Origin: Candidatus Omnitrophota bacterium
GTDB taxonomy: Bacteria; Omnitrophota; 4484-213
Reading direction: 5' to 3'
Assembly: GCA_003645805.1 (NCBI GenBank)
Contig: QNCL01000028.1
Coordinates: 1 to 9,781, forward strand
DNA: 9,781 nt
The position numbers and the translations under genes are program-made. Positions 6,296-9,781 of this stretch are shown here, piece by piece (position 1 is the first letter of the stretch; each line of letters begins with the position of its first letter). The notes below the pieces were generated by a model that was not told the DNA's origin, searched no databases, and saw nothing but the letters and a program-made list of their open reading frames with translations.

Positions 6296-7036
6296 TTAAA
6301 AGGGCCAAAGCCCTCTTAACCATTCGATAAAACTCTCCCATAAACCTTTCTCTTCCTTCTGAGGCTCTTCTTCCACACTCTTGTGGATTAGAAGGATATC
6401 ATCTATAAACGCCGGTGTCCGAGGATTAACAAGAGGGCTTGCCCACACTTCATCTCCATGGTGAAGGCTCATTTGAGTGATGTTGTTAATATCCACTCCT
6501 TGTGCAGATACTTGATCTAAATCTATTCTGTACTTCTCCCAATCATTGGATAAAATAAAATCATGCCTCCCTGCAGGAATATCATACTGTAGACTTCCAT
6601 CTACGAAAGTAACTACGATACCTTTACCGCCCTCACCCGCAGATTTTGCATAAAAACAGAGATTATATTCCTTTAGGTTAACATCCTTGGGAACATCTTG
6701 AAAAGGTTGCACAATCCCATAAGAAGCCCATTTGCCTGTGCCTGTATTTACAAGTTTTAAAGAAAATCTTCCATTATGCGCCTCCTCAGAGGTAATTCCA
6801 CTTGCATCTGCACCTTGCGAATTTCCCAAAACGCCCTCCTCAAAATTCTCTACTGAGATAATCATAGAGGGGGAAGATTGATATCCTTCTGCTGCTGCAA
6901 GAGGAAGTTCACGCTTAAATGCTTCTTGACTTTTTTGATGAGAGAACTCAACAATCCTTTGACGATGTCCAGAAGCAAAAGCCACATCTTTTTGGGAAAG
7001 TAAGATTAATCCTAACAAAATTACCAGTTTTCTCAT
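6296..7036 (-). CDS. Secreted protein with carbohydrate-binding-like domain
   Basis: I do not recognise a named family for this 246-residue protein. It begins with a signal peptide (MRK, hydrophobic VILLGLILL, likely cut after AFA at residue 21); there is no lipobox Cys. A linker follows to about 55. Residues 56-218 then look like a beta-sandwich of the galactose-binding or CBM type: ENFEEG near the start, a HNGRFSLKL strand, YNLCFYAKS, NDWEKYRIDL and a closing AFIDDILLIH strand. Such domains usually bind glycans or stabilise extracellular assemblies; no catalytic motif is visible. After an acidic linker (EEEPQKEEK) it ends in a Trp-rich amphipathic tail, LWESFIEWLRGLWPF. The ATG has an excellent ribosome site (GAGGAGGT) and its own promoter, so it is probably expressed separately from ftsK, 138 bases upstream. 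A hairpin overlaps its stop codon. Ligand and location beyond the inner membrane are inference. Confidence 0.75.
   Translation of the reverse strand: MRKLVILLGLILLSQKDVAFASGHRQRIVEFSHQKSQEAFKRELPLAAAEGYQSSPSMIISVENFEEGVLGNSQGADASGITSEEAHNGRFSLKLVNTGTGKWASYGIVQPFQDVPKDVNLKEYNLCFYAKSAGEGGKGIVVTFVDGSLQYDIPAGRHDFILSNDWEKYRIDLDQVSAQGVDINNITQMSLHHGDEVWASPLVNPRTPAFIDDILLIHKSVEEEPQKEEKGLWESFIEWLRGLWPF
6298..6317 (-). terminator. Hairpin at the end of the secreted-protein gene
   Basis: On the minus strand AGGGC-TTTG-GCCCT forms a perfect five-pair stem (6301-6314), extended by three pairs including one G-T, and is followed by a short TTTT. It lies inside the last codons (RGLWPF) and the stop codon of the secreted protein, and in the 18-base convergent gap region. 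The T-run is short, so termination may be partial. It could also act on the plus-strand transcript, where the tail is poorer. Confidence 0.45.
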
Positions 7037-7089
7037 CTTCTTACCTCCTCATAATAAAATTGAAATATCTATTATTTTGAACCAGCAAT

Positions 7090-7119
7090 AGAATATTATC
7101 AAAAAAATACTTTTGTCAA
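7090..7119 (-). promoter_or_regulatory. Promoter of the secreted-protein gene
   Basis: The minus strand has a perfect TTGACA (7114-7119), 18 bases, then TATTCT (7090-7095, 4 of 6); TAATAT three bases earlier is an alternative -10 with 15-base spacing. Transcription would start near 7083, about 47 bases before the ATG, with GAGGAGGT in the leader. An AT-only palindrome lies at about -62 to -83 and may act as an upstream element. Confidence 0.55.
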
Positions 7120-7144
7120 GTGTTTTATCAGCAATTTTATAAAG

Positions 7145-7166
7145 TTTTTAAAAAATTTTTTAAAAA
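7145..7166. repeat. AT-only perfect palindrome T5A6T6A5
   Basis: Twenty-two bases form a perfect inverted repeat made only of A and T tracts, just downstream of the ftsK stop and upstream of the next promoter. It has no G-C pairs, so it would make a poor terminator. Its A-tracts could bend DNA or help recruit RNA polymerase. The intergenic region as a whole is very AT-rich. Confidence 0.6.
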
Positions 7167-7174
7167 TCTTGCTA

Positions 7175-9289
7175 TTATTCTCTTAGATCCTTGCTCTCTA
7201 TTAACACCGCCCTTGGCTTGCTCCCTATCGGAGGACCAATAATTCCCTCCTCCTCCATCATATCAATAATCCTGGCTGCCCGAGAATAGCCTATGCCTAA
7301 CTTCCTCTGGAGCAGAGAAACGGAAGCCTGTCTCATCTGAATCACCAGCCTTACTGCTTCCTCATACAACTCATCTTTCTCGCCCCCTCGTTTCTCTCCT
7401 CTAAACTCCTCCTGCTTCAGAATCTGCTCGTTGTAAACGGGTTTCTGTTGTTTTCTTAGAAAATTCACCACTCTCTCTATCTCCTCATCAAAGATTAGAG
7501 TTCCTTGTGCCCGTTTGGGCCGAGAAGACCCTGGTTCTAAAAAGAGCATATCTCCATTTCCTAACAACTTATCTGCCCCATTTACATCCAGAACAGTGCG
7601 CGAGTCTACCTTGGAAGCAACCTTAAAGGAAATGCGTGCGGGAAAGTTTGCCTTAATCACTCCGGTAATTACATCCACAGAAGGACGTTGAGTGGCTAAG
7701 ATAATATGAATTCCCACTGCCCGAGAGAGTTGGGCTAAACGAGTAATCGCTCCCTCTACCTGTTTGGAGGCAATCATCATCAGGTCAGCCAACTCATCCA
7801 CTACAATAACAATATAAGGAAGTTTCTCTTCTCTCTTCTGATTATATACCTTAATATTACGCGCTCCTGCTTCGGCTAAAAGATGAAATCTCCTTTCCAT
7901 CTCTCCTACCGCCCAATTCAGGGCTAAAGCCGCCTTTTTTGCCTCGGTAATTGCAGGAGAAAGAAGATGAGGAATCTCATTAAAAGCGGCAAGTTCTACC
8001 ATCTTAGGGTCGATAATTAGGAGTTTTAGTTGATCAGGAGAAAACTTGAATAAAAGGTTGATGATCAGGTTATTCACACACACTGTTTTCCCGCTCCCGG
8101 TAGTGCCGGCAATTAGAAGATGAGGCATCTCGGCTAAATCAGCAATCAGAGGCATCCCTGAGACATCTTTTCCTAATCCTAAAGGAATAACAAACTTGCT
8201 TCTTCTGAATTCCTCAGAGTTCAGTATCTCTTGACAGTAAACCAGAGCAGTAGAAGAATTGGGAACTTCCATCCCTATTGCCCCTTTACCAGGAATGGGG
8301 GTAATAAAACGCACGCTCTCTGCCTTCAGAGCCATAGCGATGTTATCGCCTAAACTCACAATCTTGTTTACCTTTACTCCCGGAGCAGGAAGGAGTTCAT
8401 AGCGAGTAACTGCTGGACCACGATCTATATTCACCACCTTTGCCTCTATACCAAAATCAAGCAGTGTCCCTTCTAATATTCTAACATTTTCATTAAGGTC
8501 TTCTCTGATCTTCCTTTGTTCAAAGGGAGGGGGAGACTTAAGAAGACTTAGAGGAGGAAGTTGAAAGTGAGAAGGGGTATCTTGGTGCAAACTTTTTTTA
8601 CCCTCTCCTTTCTCTCTTAAACAAAGAGAAGGCTCTCTTACTTTTTCTTCTTTCTTCTGCGCAAATCTCCTCATTACCTTCTTTCTTCCTTTCTTCTCTT
8701 GTCTAAAAACAGAGAGTTTGCTTCTCTTTGCAAATAGTAGTTTAATCAATACTTTCCCTCCTTTTTTTGCTCCCTTGAAAATTCCTGCTTTTATTTTCTT
8801 CAGCAGGATTAAAAAAGAGGAGAGAAAGAAAATATCCTGAATAAGAAGAAAGGAAAGGAGAAGAAAGACAGTAGCAATAAAGTAGGTGCTTTGATTAAAA
8901 TACCTGCTTATCCAGGAAAACAAATAAAGCCCTACAATCCCTCCTCCTCTAATTCCCCCTCTTCCCGCCAATATTGTAGAAAGAGAAAGAAGGAAGATAA
9001 AAATTCCTCCTGCCAAAAAAACAAGAGAACCACTTCTCTTTCGCCTCTGCTCTATTCCCAGACACAAAAATACCAGAGGCAGAAAATAGGCAGAAAACCC
9101 TATGCTCAAAAGGAGGAGAAAAGCAAAATAAGCCCCTACCTTCCCTCCAAAGTTGGAAGGAGAGAGGGGAGGGGAGGAGGTAAAAAAAGGCAAGTCTAAA
9201 GGGTGAAAGGAAAAAAGAGAAATAGCAGTAAAAAAGGATAGGGCAAAGAGAAACAGAGCAAAGATTTTGTCTTTGGAAATACTACTCAT
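7175..9289 (-). CDS. ftsK: DNA translocase FtsK/SpoIIIE
   Basis: This septum-bound ATPase pumps chromosomal DNA during division and helps resolve chromosome dimers. The 704 residues comprise an N-terminal membrane part of four to five helices (about 8-163), a short basic linker rich in Lys and Arg (165-260), the alpha/beta motor and a C-terminal winged-helix gamma domain. The motor shows Walker A GTTGSGKT (395-402), Walker B VIVVDELADL (494-503) and LATQRPSVDVITG (531-543). The gamma domain (about 640-704, with VSLLQRKLGIGYSRAARI) is the part that reads polar DNA signals in known members. The linker is short compared with E. coli FtsK, as in SpoIIIE-sized homologues. The ATG at 9289 lies nine bases after the uppP stop, with GGAG only two bases in front, unusually tight. 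It is co-transcribed with uppP by position. Its polar target motif in this genome cannot be judged from one window. Confidence 0.96.
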   Translation of the reverse strand: MSSISKDKIFALFLFALSFFTAISLFSFHPLDLPFFTSSPPLSPSNFGGKVGAYFAFLLLLSIGFSAYFLPLVFLCLGIEQRRKRSGSLVFLAGGIFIFLLSLSTILAGRGGIRGGGIVGLYLFSWISRYFNQSTYFIATVFLLLSFLLIQDIFFLSSFLILLKKIKAGIFKGAKKGGKVLIKLLFAKRSKLSVFRQEKKGRKKVMRRFAQKKEEKVREPSLCLREKGEGKKSLHQDTPSHFQLPPLSLLKSPPPFEQRKIREDLNENVRILEGTLLDFGIEAKVVNIDRGPAVTRYELLPAPGVKVNKIVSLGDNIAMALKAESVRFITPIPGKGAIGMEVPNSSTALVYCQEILNSEEFRRSKFVIPLGLGKDVSGMPLIADLAEMPHLLIAGTTGSGKTVCVNNLIINLLFKFSPDQLKLLIIDPKMVELAAFNEIPHLLSPAITEAKKAALALNWAVGEMERRFHLLAEAGARNIKVYNQKREEKLPYIVIVVDELADLMMIASKQVEGAITRLAQLSRAVGIHIILATQRPSVDVITGVIKANFPARISFKVASKVDSRTVLDVNGADKLLGNGDMLFLEPGSSRPKRAQGTLIFDEEIERVVNFLRKQQKPVYNEQILKQEEFRGEKRGGEKDELYEEAVRLVIQMRQASVSLLQRKLGIGYSRAARIIDMMEEEGIIGPPIGSKPRAVLIESKDLRE

Positions 9290-9298
9290 TCTCCAATC

Positions 9299-9781
9299 TT
9301 AGAGCATCAATATTGCTATTCCTATCAGAAAGCAATAGAGAGCAAATATAAAGAGTTTGCTTCTCTTTATCAGATGAAGAAAGAATTTGAGCGAGAATAA
9401 CCCTGAGATGGTACTTATAATTATAGCAAAGACTACTGCCCAATCCCAAGAAGGGCAAGAATTCTTCAGGGCAAATAAAAAAGCGCCTAAGATGACGGGA
9501 ATGGAAAGAAGAAAAGAGAACTTGAAAGCGGTTTCCTTCTCCAGATTACAAAGAATTCCTGTAGAGATGGTTATTCCACTGCGAGAGATTCCAGGGATTA
9601 AAGCGGCTACCTGAGCACAGCCGATCAAAAAAGCAGAGGAAAAAGAAAGGAGAACCGCCCTTTCTTTTTTTCTCCGTAGACTGATATCTGCGGACAACAA
9701 CCACACTCCATTGACCAAAAGCATTATTCCTACAGAGTTTTTTTGGGCAAACAACTGAGAGATGGTATCTCCGCAGGTAAA
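9299..9781 (-). CDS. uppP: Undecaprenyl-diphosphate phosphatase, C-terminal part
   Basis: UppP (BacA type) is an inner-membrane enzyme that removes a phosphate from undecaprenyl diphosphate, recycling the lipid carrier for peptidoglycan and other surface polymers. The 160 visible codons stay open to the right edge, so the first ~105 residues, with the Glu-rich catalytic motif, lie outside. The second signature is clear: AALIPGISRSGITIS, with the active-site Arg of the SRSG loop, followed by KETAFKFSFLLSIPVILGA, typical of the family. The remainder is hydrophobic, several helices ending in GIAILML. A TTG at 9754 could be mistaken for a start, but the reading frame continues upstream with no ribosome site. 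The nine-base gap to ftsK suggests one transcript for cell-envelope and division functions. Confidence 0.93.
   Translation of the reverse strand, partial: FTCGDTISQLFAQKNSVGIMLLVNGVWLLSADISLRRKKERAVLLSFSSAFLIGCAQVAALIPGISRSGITISTGILCNLEKETAFKFSFLLSIPVILGAFLFALKNSCPSWDWAVVFAIIISTISGLFSLKFFLHLIKRSKLFIFALYCFLIGIAILML

Noticed and set aside
7145..7166. AT palindrome as the ftsK terminator
   Set aside because: With no G-C pairs the hairpin would be too weak; it was recorded as a repeat and possible upstream promoter element instead.

Overview
This window comes from an AT-leaning bacterial chromosome (by eye roughly 40% G+C) and carries housekeeping and nitrogen-assimilation genes. The lineage is not resolved. 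An alpha-type glutamine synthetase, a membrane-embedded spermidine-synthase-like protein and FtsK beside UppP would suit an uncultured candidate phylum such as Omnitrophota, but that is a low-confidence impression and not a marker-based call.

Left block, minus strand (83-3824): glnA (glutamine synthetase), nadE (glutamine-hydrolysing NAD+ synthetase) and then the wreck of gltB (glutamate synthase large subunit). One gene makes glutamine and the other two use, or once used, its amide nitrogen. The gltB remnant keeps only the first ~145 codons of the glutaminase domain, fused to ~20 codons from the FMN domain. Roughly 800 residues between them are missing, as is everything after, and there are also frame breaks. 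The homology stops four bases from a perfect 21-bp palindrome.

That palindrome occurs twice in near-identical 33-36 bp copies (47-79 and 3897-3932). Both copies have the same orientation, and each lies just upstream of a good minus-strand sigma-70-type promoter: one driving glnA, the other pointing out of the left edge. The second copy also sits between divergent promoters, glnA to the left and a plus-strand gene to the right. It is either a dispersed REP/MITE-like repeat or a shared operator.

Middle, plus strand (4025-6277): a 750-residue membrane protein with a spermidine-synthase-fold domain between two membrane modules that look like copies of each other. The aspartate expected for polyamine catalysis is replaced by asparagine, so true spermidine synthesis is doubtful.

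Right block, minus strand (6296-9781): uppP (undecaprenyl-diphosphate phosphatase, cut by the window edge), ftsK (DNA translocase) 9 bases downstream, and then, behind its own promoter, a small secreted protein with a jelly-roll-like carbohydrate-binding-type domain and a Trp-rich tail. The plus gene and this gene converge with an 18-base gap, and a hairpin overlaps the end of the secreted gene.

No tRNA, rRNA, CRISPR array, transposase or phage gene was seen. No gene-free stretch exceeds about 200 bases.
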